Positions 33,818 to 41,413 of a stretch of DNA of 64,000 bases are shown here, piece after piece. The stretch spans positions 23,524-87,523 of the forward strand of contig DGRE01000049.1 in the NCBI GenBank assembly GCA_002389905.1. Direction: 5' to 3'. Source of the DNA: Hungatella sp. UBA4396. Its GTDB lineage: Bacteria > Bacillota > Clostridia > Lachnospirales > Lachnospiraceae. Within the stretch, counting starts at the first letter, position 1, and each line of letters begins with the position of its first letter. The notes beneath the pieces are model-generated. The model ran no database searches, had not been told where the DNA came from, and saw nothing but the letters and a program-made list of their open reading frames with translations. Position numbers and translations under genes: made by a program.

Positions 33818-33997
33818 CTACGCGCCGCCTTTCACCGCTGCTTCAATTCGTTCCCGCACATCGGAGGGAACATACTTTTCATAAAGCGCGGGAAGCACCG
33901 ATTCCAGTCCTTCCTGCAGCTCTGCTTCTGTCCGATACTGCCGGAGGGCCTCCAGCCTTTCTGTGCTGTAGCAAACAGAAATTACCGCTGTTTTCAT
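33818..33997 (-). CDS. DUF6103-like small protein (59 aa)
   Basis: Starts MKTAVISVCYSTERLEAL after AAAGGAGATG. It is a strand followed by helices with the pattern KLEAL...LQ..LE..LP.LYEKYVP..VRERIE. The same module begins the 348-aa and 116-aa proteins nearby. The strand-helix-helix pattern suggests a ribbon-helix-helix-like dimer, but DNA binding is not shown. Confidence 0.7.
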   Translation of the reverse strand: MKTAVISVCYSTERLEALRQYRTEAELQEGLESVLPALYEKYVPSDVRERIEAAVKGGA

Positions 33998-34040
33998 AGA
34001 TAACATCTCCTTTTCATAGAATTCTTGAATAAATAAGTGA

Positions 34041-34097
34041 GCCAAGTTGGTGCATACCGTTTACACCCATACCGAAAAACTGCGCCAAATTGGTGCA
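34041..34097. repeat. Pair of GCCAARTTGGTGCA repeats
   Basis: Two 14-bp direct repeats, GCCAAGTTGGTGCA (34041-34054) and GCCAAATTGGTGCA (34084-34097), 43 bp apart, each with a CCAARTTGG palindromic core. They lie just downstream of the ParR-like gene, so they are candidates for the partition centromere or for operators of the small genes nearby. Confidence 0.55.
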
Positions 34098-34142
34098 AGT
34101 TATTTTTTCCCTTAACAGGTATTAGGCCGGGAAGTGGAGCCG

Positions 34143-34427
34143 CTACAATTCCTCCAATGCGTGGATCAGGCTGTCAGGGATTTCCTCCAGATGTACAGCG
34201 GCCTCCGGCGCATTTGTCGAAGAAGGGACTGTTACCCGGAGCTGATTCAGTTCTTCCCGAACAGCCTGCCGCACCAAATGTTCCAGTTGAACATTTTGCT
34301 CTAAGGCGAGAATACTGGACACCACAAATTCTGTGCGCTGGCGGCTGGCCTGCTGCGTGAACAGCCGCTCGGCCTCCCGGTGTCTGGGATCGTCCATATC
34401 AAAGGACAGATAGTAACGCTTGCGCAT
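34143..34427 (-). CDS. ParR-like centromere-binding protein
   Basis: 94 residues starting MRKRYYLSFDMDDPRHREA, 4 nt after the ParM-like gene. The start resembles ParR/StbB adaptors (KRYxLSFDxxxPxHxxA), with an RHH-like fold followed by a variable helical tail (TEFVVSSILALEQN, LVRQAVREELNQL). Such proteins bind direct repeats and cap the ParM filament. The repeats at 34041-34097 are candidate sites. A partition system would stabilise the excised circular ICE. Confidence 0.75.
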   Translation of the reverse strand: MRKRYYLSFDMDDPRHREAERLFTQQASRQRTEFVVSSILALEQNVQLEHLVRQAVREELNQLRVTVPSSTNAPEAAVHLEEIPDSLIHALEEL

Positions 34428-34431
34428 ATTC

Positions 34432-35313
34432 CTAACCCAGCAGGAGCTTGTACCCGTCTGCATTTGCAAACCGGTTCAGCACCGCCACAGTATTGAGTCC
34501 ATCCCCGCGCAGCCGAGATTCCAGAAGTTCAGCACCACCGCCCGCGAACACAGTGGGGAGCCGCAGATCAAGCCCCCGTTCCCGGAGTGCATTAAACAGC
34601 TCTTTGCAGTAGGCGGAGACCTCTTGCTCCACAGCTTCTTCGATCTGCCTACTGGCAGTATGCTGAATATTGCCCTGGATAGCATCGGTTATTAAGCTGT
34701 CTGAAAGCAGGATGCCGCTTCGTTGAAGGGTATCCTGAATGCGGCTGTATAAGGTGATGGTTCCCATCCTGAGACTGGCACAGCTGGCTCTATCCAGTCT
34801 GAAATTGTGGACGGTAAGAACATCCACCGTATAACCGCCAATGTCAATGAGGGTAATACTGCGGTATCCCTTCAGCTGAGGATAATAGCGGCATAACGCC
34901 GCATGTCCCTGTGCGAACACCTTACAGTCTGCAATACGACACTGGTAAGGTCTGCCCTCGAACACAAAGGAGATATTTTCCCGCAGAAAATACCGGCGGA
35001 ACGCCTCCTTTTGTGTGCCATAGCTGTCAATGGGAAGCCCCACACCCAGCATAATGTCGGTACTGCTCACACCCATGCGCTTCATTGCTTCTGCAATGGC
35101 CGGCAGGGTAAGAATAAACGTATCCTGCTCTCTGGTTTTATCCTGTTGAAAGCGCAGGCGACGTTCTCCAATCGCGAAATAGCTGCCTTCATAGAACAGC
35201 TGCATTTCCGGTGTAATGAATTCCCGGTCGCTGACCGCAAAGCCGGAGGCATAAAGCATCCCCTCCGAGGATTTTGTATTGTAATTTCCGTTGTCTATGC
35301 CAAGCTTAATCAT
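34432..35313 (-). CDS. parM: ParM/StbA-family actin-like ATPase
   Basis: 293 residues starting MIKLGIDNGNYNTKSS after AAGGAGG. Actin-fold signatures: phosphate 1 LGIDNGNYNTK, phosphate 2 IDIGGYTVDVL (about 160), adenosine motif VFAGGGAELL (about 262), plus the hinge SLRMGTITLYSRI. Polymerises to separate DNA copies in type II partition. Pairs with the ParR-like gene 4 nt downstream. In an ICE this argues for a replicating extrachromosomal phase. Confidence 0.9.
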   Translation of the reverse strand: MIKLGIDNGNYNTKSSEGMLYASGFAVSDREFITPEMQLFYEGSYFAIGERRLRFQQDKTREQDTFILTLPAIAEAMKRMGVSSTDIMLGVGLPIDSYGTQKEAFRRYFLRENISFVFEGRPYQCRIADCKVFAQGHAALCRYYPQLKGYRSITLIDIGGYTVDVLTVHNFRLDRASCASLRMGTITLYSRIQDTLQRSGILLSDSLITDAIQGNIQHTASRQIEEAVEQEVSAYCKELFNALRERGLDLRLPTVFAGGGAELLESRLRGDGLNTVAVLNRFANADGYKLLLG

Positions 35314-35343
35314 GACTAACACCTCCTTGTTCTTTTTCTGTTG

Positions 35344-35694
35344 TTACATACTCATGTTCATGCTCTGGGTTTCCTGCGGCGAATCCTCCGATGGTTCTTC
35401 TTGAGGGGGAGCGTCCATTTGAGACTCTGCAGCAGTCTGCTCCCGCTGGCGGCGGCTTTGGCGTACCGGACGTTCTCTAACCGGGGGAGACCCCTGTGTT
35501 TCCTGTGACACGGGCGTCTGCTCCATGCGGCTCTCTACATATTCCCGCACCTGCGCCGGAACTGCCTTTTCATAGGTTTTATCCAGATAATCCTGCAGCT
35601 CCTGTTCAATGGTAAGCTCCTTTTTATCCATGAAAAAGCGGAGGGCTTCCAGCTTTTCCGTTGGGAAGGACAGCTTCAATTCGGTTGTACTCAT
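35344..35694 (-). CDS. DUF6103-like protein with tagged tail (116 aa)
   Basis: Residues 1-62 are the strand-helix-helix module (ELKLSFPTEKLEALRFFMDKKELTIEQELQ, then LDKTYEKAVPAQVREYVESR) shared with the proteins at 32675 and 33818. The remainder is a low-complexity Gln/Pro/Glu/Arg linker ending PQETQSMNMSM, a clear example of the shared C-terminal tail. Directly upstream of ParM (30-nt gap). A fold with RHH-like character plus a disordered tail. Confidence 0.72.
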   Translation of the reverse strand: MSTTELKLSFPTEKLEALRFFMDKKELTIEQELQDYLDKTYEKAVPAQVREYVESRMEQTPVSQETQGSPPVRERPVRQSRRQREQTAAESQMDAPPQEEPSEDSPQETQSMNMSM

Positions 35695-35713
35695 GGGTTA
35701 ATTCCTCCTTCTT

Positions 35714-36619
35714 TTACAATTTCAGTTCCATGCCGGGAGTATCCTCCGGCTCTCTGACCCAGCGGTCATAATCCTCACAGGGACAATCCCCGGCAAGCAT
35801 CCGGGCGAATTCAGTCAGGCGCTGAGAGGATACTCCCACACACTCCGCCTGCATGCCATAAATTCCGTGAAACACTCTAAGCACCTGTGCATTCAGCACA
35901 TCTTCCCATGCCTGTTTTCCTTCCTCTGTCAAGGTGGCAGAGTCAAGATACACAATGGTGGAAGGGTCCATATCCACCTCGTGATGCACAAGATGGAGGT
36001 TTTCAAAAGGTACACGGATCAGCTCCTTTAATCGCAATGTTTGATCTCCGGCATCCCCTTCACTCAAAGTGTAATTCTCCAGATTTGGGCAGTAATCCAG
36101 ATAGAAGGTCATGTCGAGACCGTCCTCCAATAGTACAATTTCAGCCATTTCCTGCCGAACCGAGAGAAGGTCACACAGCATCGTGCTGATGTATTCGCTG
36201 TCCTTTAGATTCACGCCGTACTGCTCTTGAATCTCATCAAAATAAATGGCCCATGAGCCACTGGAGGTGCTTTGAGTCCCTTCCCTAATAATCCGGTTCG
36301 CAAGCTCGTTTAATTGGGTGGTCAGATAATCTCTTGCCCCCGGAAGATAACTGGAATACCTGGCATAGCCAAATCCCTCTGCTTCAACAAGAACACCATC
36401 GGACTGGTTTTCTCCCAACACCAGAAGACAATGGTATGTTCCGTTTTTCTCCATGTACATGGAATCGGTTCTCTCTGAAATAAAGGGAGCGTCCCGAAGC
36501 AACCCGGAACGGAAACGGGTGTATTCCGCTTCCGGAAGCTCCACTGCCTTTTCAATCACACACTCCCGTAAGGGGAACTCTGATACCTTTCGTTCAAATA
36601 TTGCTTGTAGCTTCAACAT
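35714..36619 (-). CDS. Unrecognised ICE protein with tagged tail (301 aa)
   Basis: Acidic alpha/beta protein, no signal or membrane segment. Notable segments: CLLVLGENQSDGVLVEAEGFGYARYSSYLPGARDYL, GVNLKDSEYISTMLCDLLSVRQEM and VPFENLHLVHHEVDMDPSTIVYL. Related in style to the 348-aa protein at 32675. It ends EPEDTPGMELKL, the clearest form of the shared tail. AAAGGAG before the start. Function unknown; conserved ICE accessory proteins of this size are usually cytosolic. Confidence 0.7.
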   Translation of the reverse strand: MLKLQAIFERKVSEFPLRECVIEKAVELPEAEYTRFRSGLLRDAPFISERTDSMYMEKNGTYHCLLVLGENQSDGVLVEAEGFGYARYSSYLPGARDYLTTQLNELANRIIREGTQSTSSGSWAIYFDEIQEQYGVNLKDSEYISTMLCDLLSVRQEMAEIVLLEDGLDMTFYLDYCPNLENYTLSEGDAGDQTLRLKELIRVPFENLHLVHHEVDMDPSTIVYLDSATLTEEGKQAWEDVLNAQVLRVFHGIYGMQAECVGVSSQRLTEFARMLAGDCPCEDYDRWVREPEDTPGMELKL

Positions 36620-36689
36620 AGTGCACTCCTTTCTTTTTCTGCCTATGGCAGATAGCTTCTTGAGTTTTTAGCTGTTCCGTTTATCCACA

Positions 36690-36876
36690 CTTCAAAATGC
36701 AGATGGTTCCGGTGCTTCGTCCGGTGGAACCCACTTTCGCCACAATTCCCCCGGCCTTTACTGCCTGTCCCTGCGTAACGAGCAAGGCAGAACAATGTCC
36801 TTACAAGGTAACCAATCCGCCGCCATGGTCAATCGCCAGATAATAACCGTAACTGGTGCTGCCACAGCTGACAGTC
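36690..36876 (-). pseudogene. Duplicated 3' end of the NlpC-M23 hydrolase gene
   Basis: About 187 bp nearly 90% identical by eye to the 3' end of the intact hydrolase gene (38645-38830), in the same orientation. The copy has a 1-nt deletion near 36710 (GGTTCC-GGTGC against GGTTCCCGGTGC) and other changes, so it is not coding. With the intact copy it flanks the diguanylate cyclase/XRE insertion. Confidence 0.85.
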
Positions 36877-36911
36877 TTACAGCGCCAAAGGATTGAATAT
36901 TTAGTCACATA

Positions 36912-36956
36912 CGAAACGGAGTAAAGTAACTGATAATAGGTTACTTTACTCCGTTT
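36912..36956. terminator. Terminator after the diguanylate cyclase gene
   Basis: AAACGGAGTAAAGTAAC, 9-nt loop, GTTACTTTACTCCGTTT: 17-bp perfect stem with A/T flanks on both sides, usable in either direction. Confidence 0.8.
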
Positions 36957-37122
36957 TGTTTAGTGATTTTAGGTCATTCAATTACATTATCATTCCAGAT
37001 GAATAGCTGTTTCGCTGTTGCCATAATTCATAATAACACGGGTAGATGACTCTTTGGCATTTGTTTTCTGTTCTTGAATAACTTCGCGCAATATTTCACA
37101 GATAATTCTTACTGAAAAATCC

Positions 37123-37917
37123 CTAAAACACTTTATTGCGACCGTTGCGCTTTGCACTGTAAAGTTTTTTATCTGCCATTGATAATATTTCACTAACACT
37201 TGATATACCTGTATTCCTGTCAACTGTCTGTACGCCGATGCTGCATGTAACGGGTATTTTAATATTTTCCAGATTAAACTCATGGTTCTCTATGGCTTTA
37301 TTGATTCTTTCAGAAATCTTTTTTGCTATGTTATTGTTGATTCCCGGCAGACAAATCAACATTTCATCTCCACCGTAGCGGGCTACCCATCCATTTCCTT
37401 TTCGTATCTTTTTCTGAAGCAGCTCTGCTAAACGCTGTAGTATGAGATCCCCAGCTATATGTCCATTTTCATCATTAATGTTTTTGAAATAGTCGATGTC
37501 TATAAATAGAATGCTGAGCGGCTCATCCATTGAAAAACATGTCTGCATATCAATGGGGAGCCGCTCATCTATATAGCGCCGGTTATAAAGGTTGGTCAAT
37601 GGATCTGTAATGGATAATTCAATAATTTGATTGAGGGAGTTTTGCGATTCCTGGCTTAACTCCAGCATGCAGTTCCTGCCATGAATTTCAATTGGAATTG
37701 TCATCTTTACATCGACGTTTTTCCCAGATACGGTTATTTTTAGATCGTTTGGCTTCAGATATATGGTATGCGTAGCACTGGGACGCATATTCTGCTGGAG
37801 ATTACCGGTTTCATATAGAACGGTATTGTCCGATATGTCCCGAAGGTATATCTTGCTATAAACTGCTTCTAATGCTTTCACTACTTGCATTGCCTCTGCC
37901 ATTTTCTCGAACATCAT
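37123..37917 (-). CDS. Soluble diguanylate cyclase (GGDEM variant)
   Basis: 264 residues: a cytosolic N-terminal domain (1-100, unrecognised, with LYETGNLQQN and a beta-rich VSGKNVDVKMTIPIEI) and a GGDEF domain (about 102-264). Conserved parts: DPLTNLYNRRYIDERL, FIDIDYFKNINDENGHIAGD, and RYGGDEMLICLPG with GGDEM (182-186) in place of GGDEF, then CSIGVQT. The RxxD inhibitory site five residues upstream is absent (RKGN). Likely makes c-di-GMP without product inhibition; the F-to-M change may alter activity. Inserted cargo between two copies of a hydrolase 3' end. A c-di-GMP-I riboswitch lies at 4645-4726. Confidence 0.88.
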   Translation of the reverse strand: MMFEKMAEAMQVVKALEAVYSKIYLRDISDNTVLYETGNLQQNMRPSATHTIYLKPNDLKITVSGKNVDVKMTIPIEIHGRNCMLELSQESQNSLNQIIELSITDPLTNLYNRRYIDERLPIDMQTCFSMDEPLSILFIDIDYFKNINDENGHIAGDLILQRLAELLQKKIRKGNGWVARYGGDEMLICLPGINNNIAKKISERINKAIENHEFNLENIKIPVTCSIGVQTVDRNTGISSVSEILSMADKKLYSAKRNGRNKVF

Positions 37918-38205
37918 ATATTGACTGCTCCTTTCTGCAAAATATGTTCTATTTATGCGAATAAATTGAAACGGCGCACCTTTGTGCGCCTGAAATGTCT
38001 CTACCGAAGACTGATGGAGAAGTTTTTCTTTTACCTGTTATAACGTGAATTTCCCATATCATGTCTGGTATAAAATCCAACTCTGCACAAACAATACTTG
38101 TATATTAGTTTTCACAATACAATAATAACTTGTCAAAGTCAAGACAATTATTATTTGTATGATAATATATATTAACCATTAATACTTGTACAAGAGAGGT
38201 GAAAT
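37918..38205. promoter_or_regulatory. Divergent promoter region of the cyclase and XRE genes
   Basis: 288 bp, AT-rich, between the minus-strand cyclase and the plus-strand XRE gene. An imperfect palindrome CAATAATAACTTGTCAAAG / TCAAGACAATTATTATTTG (about 38119-38157) has CTTG...CAAG at its centre and is the likely XRE operator. TATGATAAT (near 38158) is a candidate -10 for the XRE gene. Confidence 0.5.
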
Positions 38206-38574
38206 ATGAGCAGTACAAAAAAGCAAATCAATGAGATTGTGCGGGGTCTTCGGGAAGACAGGGATTTATTTCAGAAAGATGTTGCCAAGGCTCTGGGTAT
38301 GACGCAACAGCAGTATTCAAACTACGAAAGTGGTTCCAGTGAGTTTTCCGCTCGTTACATCGCTCTGCTGGCAGGCTATTTTCATGTATCAACAGATTAT
38401 CTCTTAGGGTTAAGTAGTTTTAAATATCGGCATGAAACCCTTCATGAACTCATTATTCCAGGCTGTACAGCTGAAGACTTATTGAACATGATTTTGTCAT
38501 TAAGCAAATCCGGACGCCAAAACGCCGTAGAGCTAATTAAACTGATAAGGTTAAAAGAAAAGTGTAACCCATGA
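38206..38574 (+). CDS. XRE-family transcription regulator
   Basis: 122 residues. The HTH (about 8-65: IVRGLREDRDLFQKDVAKAL, MTQQQYSNYESGSSEFSARY) is followed by HVSTDYLLGLSSF, the usual end of the Cro/CI domain, and a helical C-terminus (ELIIPGCTAEDLLNMILSLSK) that may bind a ligand or protein. AGAGAGGTG precedes the start. Divergent from the diguanylate cyclase and likely its regulator. Part of the inserted cargo block. Confidence 0.9.
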   Translation: MSSTKKQINEIVRGLREDRDLFQKDVAKALGMTQQQYSNYESGSSEFSARYIALLAGYFHVSTDYLLGLSSFKYRHETLHELIIPGCTAEDLLNMILSLSKSGRQNAVELIKLIRLKEKCNP

Positions 38575-38595
38575 AGCCCTTGTGTTACCTGCCTC

Positions 38596-40101
38596 TTATG
38601 GTAAGTAATATCTAGGGTTTTTCTTTTCCCCGTTTTCAATTACCTCAAAATGCAGATGGTTCCCGGTGCTTCGTCCGGTAGAGCCCACCTTGGCCACAAT
38701 TTCCCCGGCCTTTACCGTCTGTCCCTGCGTAACGAGCAAGGCAGAACAATGTCCATACAGAGTAACCAATCCGCCGCCATGGTCAATGGTCAGATAATAA
38801 CCGTATCCGGTGCTGCCATAGCTGACCGTCTGTATGGTTCCAGCGGCAGTTGCACGGATCGGAGTCCCTTTGGACGCCCCGAGGTCAAGTCCGGAATGTC
38901 CCGACCATGCTCCGGTGATGGGATCTGTTCTTTCGCCAAACTCGGAAGTGACCATGGAGCGCCAGCCATTTCCCAACGGGGAGTCCAAACCAGAGGAAGA
39001 CGCCTGGACCTTGTTTTCAACATAGGGTCTTGCATACAGCACCTGCTTATCTGCATCAAATAAATTCCGGTATACCACCTGTCCTCTTGAAGAGGAGGCA
39101 TCTACTACCTTGCCATCACCTGCATAGATGCCAACATGGGTAATATTGAGATAACGACCATTTACCTTGTGGCTCCAGAATACCAGATCACCGGGGGCAA
39201 GATCGGACTTTGAAATGGTAAGTCCATTGTTCACACAATATTTACCTTGTTCAGCGGCGGTACCGGGGAGCTTAACTCCCAACTGGCGGTATACCCACTG
39301 CACCAGATAGCTGCAGTCCGTATAATCGCCCTGCCCACGACGCTCCTGTGAATAGGGATCTCCCAGACGGGACAGTGCAAGCTGAACAGCCCCAGCTCCA
39401 GTCTCACCCACAGGCAAATCATAAGTCAGGCCAGAGAGCTGCTCCGGCAGCCAGTCTGACCACTGGTCAAATCCGTCGCCTTCACCGGGTGCTCCGGTTC
39501 CATACAATGCCCGGTAATAGATTTCTGATGCATTCGCCTGCTTCTCGTAGGAAATATACAGACCAAGCGTTTCTTCCAGTCTTTCATAAATTTCCGGCAG
39601 GGAACTAAGGGGAACCGCTACGGTATAGGTTTCCTCATGCTCTACGTTATCACCGTCTGTCCAGGTGCGAGTTCGTTCCTCATAACGGACGAAGCAGTCC
39701 GCAAATGCCTGGTAATCCATTCCACGCAGGGAATCTACACCGAAATACAGAGCATAAAAAATGGCCTTGACCTGCGTGGAGTCAAGGCTTCCGTCCTCTA
39801 TCATGGGAGTTATTTCTGAGATTGCCGTGTCCAGTTCCGAGAAGCTTTGTCGCATATCCTCAATGTACTGCCGATAGTCCTCCGGCACCTGTCCGGATAT
39901 AACGCCACCGTGAAAGGAAAGTGCAACAGCGGCATTGTTGTGGTTTGCGGTTCCTGACAAAAGACTTGTGATCATGACGATGATCAGAATAAAGGGAGTT
40001 AATATGGTAGCGATGAGAACGCCCACCGCCTTCCATGTTCGTTTATCAGAGGCGGCTGCAATTGCCGCTTTGACTGCAAGTGTGATGGTTGCAGGATCCA
40101 T
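38596..40101 (-). CDS. Conjugation cell-wall hydrolase: NlpC/P60 plus M23 peptidase
   Basis: 501 residues, start MDPATITLAV after AAAGGAGG. A membrane anchor (about 27-52) is followed by a helical VirB1-like spacer, then NlpC/P60 (about 235-365, catalytic Cys in DYTDCSYLV, His in ITHVGIY). An M23 zinc peptidase follows (about 375-501: HSGLDLG supplies HxxxD, YLTIDHGGG, and HLHFEV gives HxH). Such two-domain hydrolases open the wall for the Gram-positive type IV secretion channel. The 3' 190 bp are duplicated at 36690-36876. Confidence 0.93.
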   Translation of the reverse strand: MDPATITLAVKAAIAAASDKRTWKAVGVLIATILTPFILIIVMITSLLSGTANHNNAAVALSFHGGVISGQVPEDYRQYIEDMRQSFSELDTAISEITPMIEDGSLDSTQVKAIFYALYFGVDSLRGMDYQAFADCFVRYEERTRTWTDGDNVEHEETYTVAVPLSSLPEIYERLEETLGLYISYEKQANASEIYYRALYGTGAPGEGDGFDQWSDWLPEQLSGLTYDLPVGETGAGAVQLALSRLGDPYSQERRGQGDYTDCSYLVQWVYRQLGVKLPGTAAEQGKYCVNNGLTISKSDLAPGDLVFWSHKVNGRYLNITHVGIYAGDGKVVDASSSRGQVVYRNLFDADKQVLYARPYVENKVQASSSGLDSPLGNGWRSMVTSEFGERTDPITGAWSGHSGLDLGASKGTPIRATAAGTIQTVSYGSTGYGYYLTIDHGGGLVTLYGHCSALLVTQGQTVKAGEIVAKVGSTGRSTGNHLHFEVIENGEKKNPRYYLP

Positions 40102-40116
40102 GGATAACCTCCTTTC

Positions 40117-40160
40117 AAACACATATGCCCTCCGGAGAATTCCCGGAGGGCATATGTGTT
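40117..40160 (-). terminator. Perfect hairpin before the NlpC-M23 gene
   Basis: ACACATATGCCCTCCGG and its complement CCGGAGGGCATATGTGT with a 6-nt loop, ending the transcript of the 82-aa gene. The 17-bp stem has a short U-run on the plus side only. Confidence 0.65.
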
Positions 40161-40164
40161 TTCC

Positions 40165-40413
40165 TCATTCAATTAATTGATCTTGTTTAATACCAAGCCG
40201 GTTGCGAAAGTCTAAATGCTCCTGCTCCAGACGCTTCCATTCACTGTCCGCCTCTTCAAATTTTGCAAAAGCTTCTGCCATCTGCGGAGAATCATAAGGT
40301 ACCTTTTGCTCTACCAGTCTGCGCAGCTCGCTTCTGTGCTTTTCTACCGTGTGTCCCAACAGGTATAACCGCCCTGCTTGCTTGATCAGTTTTGCTTTTT
40401 CCTTTGATGTCAT
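40165..40413 (-). CDS. Small ICE protein, DUF3847-like (82 aa)
   Basis: Highly charged, almost all helical: MTSKEKAKLIKQAGRLYLLG at the start, ending DFRNRLGIKQDQLIE. The pattern resembles small mobilisation-region proteins of the DUF3847 type, but I am not certain. AACGGAGG before the start. It faces the XRE gene at 40535 across a shared promoter region. Confidence 0.55.
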   Translation of the reverse strand: MTSKEKAKLIKQAGRLYLLGHTVEKHRSELRRLVEQKVPYDSPQMAEAFAKFEEADSEWKRLEQEHLDFRNRLGIKQDQLIE

Positions 40414-40446
40414 TCTCTCATTTCCTCCGTTCTTATTTCTTTTAGT

Positions 40447-40477
40447 TAGCTATGAGAGATATTATAATTCTCTTATG
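40447..40477. promoter_or_regulatory. Palindromic operator in the divergent region
   Basis: CTATGAGAGA, TATTATAAT, TCTCTTATGG: a near-perfect palindrome that contains TATAAT. It lies between the 82-aa gene and the divergent XRE gene; likely autoregulatory operator. Confidence 0.55.
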
Positions 40478-40534
40478 GCTTATTTTCAAGTAGAACAGAA
40501 AACTATAAGCTAATAATAAAAGGAGCTGATAGAG

Positions 40535-40861
40535 ATGGATAACAAATTACAAAAGGGTGTCTTGGGCTCTGCGCTCCGGGCGGCGCGGCTGGATAAGCAT
40601 TACACCTATGAAGCTCTGGCCGAAAAGGTCGGAATTACACCCACGCATTTAAAGCATATTGAAAGCGAACACCGTAAGCCCTCCATTGAGGTGCTGTACC
40701 GGTTGGTAACCGAGCTGAACCTCTCGCTGGACACACTATTTTATCCGGAACGGAATGACGATTCCTTTTGCCAGGCAGAGCGGCTCATGCGCCGATGCAG
40801 TGACAGCCAGCTGCGTATTCTTTACGCAACCATGGAAGCCATGCTCAAGGAAGACGAATAG
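40535..40861 (+). CDS. XRE-family transcription regulator
   Basis: 108 residues. HTH at about 10-66 (SALRAARLDKHYTYEALAEK, GITPTHLKHIESEHRKPSIE) followed by LNLSLDTLFYPE and a short helical end. Compact Cro/CI repressors of this type control ICE transfer genes. AAAGGAG precedes the start. One of the few plus-strand genes in the conjugation region, divergent from the 82-aa gene. Confidence 0.9.
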   Translation: MDNKLQKGVLGSALRAARLDKHYTYEALAEKVGITPTHLKHIESEHRKPSIEVLYRLVTELNLSLDTLFYPERNDDSFCQAERLMRRCSDSQLRILYATMEAMLKEDE

Positions 40862-40863
40862 AA

Positions 40864-40894
40864 CAGGTCGTACCGAAAGGTACGGCTTGTTTTT
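40864..40894 (+). terminator. Terminator of the XRE gene
   Basis: ACAGGTCGTACC, GAAA loop, GGTACGGCTTGT, then TTTTTT; begins right after the stop codon and overlaps the end of the convergent cyclotransferase gene. Confidence 0.8.
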
Positions 40895-41397
40895 TACCAC
40901 CATCTCTGTCCAAACAAATTGCCCTGTTCCGGCTCTGCTTCCTGCTGTTCCTGTGCCAGACGAATAGACTTCTCCACCGCCTGCTCCAGAAAATCCGAAT
41001 CAAAGCCTGCAGATTTGTAGCCTTCCAAAATCGTATTGAGATAGTAATCCGACGGCGCACCCAGCGGATGACCGTCATTCATAACATACACCATGGCATT
41101 AACAGATCGTCCGTCCAGCTCCACAGGAAACAGCTCCTTGCGGTAAAAATTCGGGTAACCCTCATAGCGGTCAAGTGCAAGCTCATCCTTGGGCCGAACC
41201 TTCCACAGAAGTACCGGAACGCTGGAACCCGCAAGCGGTTCCACAGTTGCAACAGCACTGCTGCGACTGCCGCGGAATAATAGTTCATAGTCCTTGATTT
41301 CGCTTACTCCCACCACCTTGGCAGTGGGACACCGAAAAGACATCTGCGGCAGATTCAGGTTACTGCCATAGGCAATATACAGAGTTTCATTTTTCAT
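40894..41397 (-). CDS. Gamma-glutamylcyclotransferase-like (AIG2/GGCT) protein
   Basis: 167 residues: YIAYGSNLNLPQM gives the YGSNL substrate loop, ALDRYEGYPNFYRK the catalytic Glu, then VNAMVYVM. The GGCT fold releases 5-oxoproline from gamma-glutamyl amides. It is translated next to the amidoligase (16-nt gap), which forms such amide bonds, so the pair may attach and remove a gamma-glutamyl-type modification. A longer tail, EQGNLFGQRWW, follows the fold. Strong AAAGGAGG. Confidence 0.88.
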   Translation of the reverse strand: MKNETLYIAYGSNLNLPQMSFRCPTAKVVGVSEIKDYELLFRGSRSSAVATVEPLAGSSVPVLLWKVRPKDELALDRYEGYPNFYRKELFPVELDGRSVNAMVYVMNDGHPLGAPSDYYLNTILEGYKSAGFDSDFLEQAVEKSIRLAQEQQEAEPEQGNLFGQRWW

Positions 41398-41413
41398 ATT
41401 CGATTACCTCCTT

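Noticed and set aside
36990..37283. 97-codon frame overlapping the end of the diguanylate cyclase gene
   Set aside because: Its second half (36990-37122) looks somewhat protein-like, but it lacks a start with a ribosome binding site and the cyclase ends at a normal place; at most a relic.
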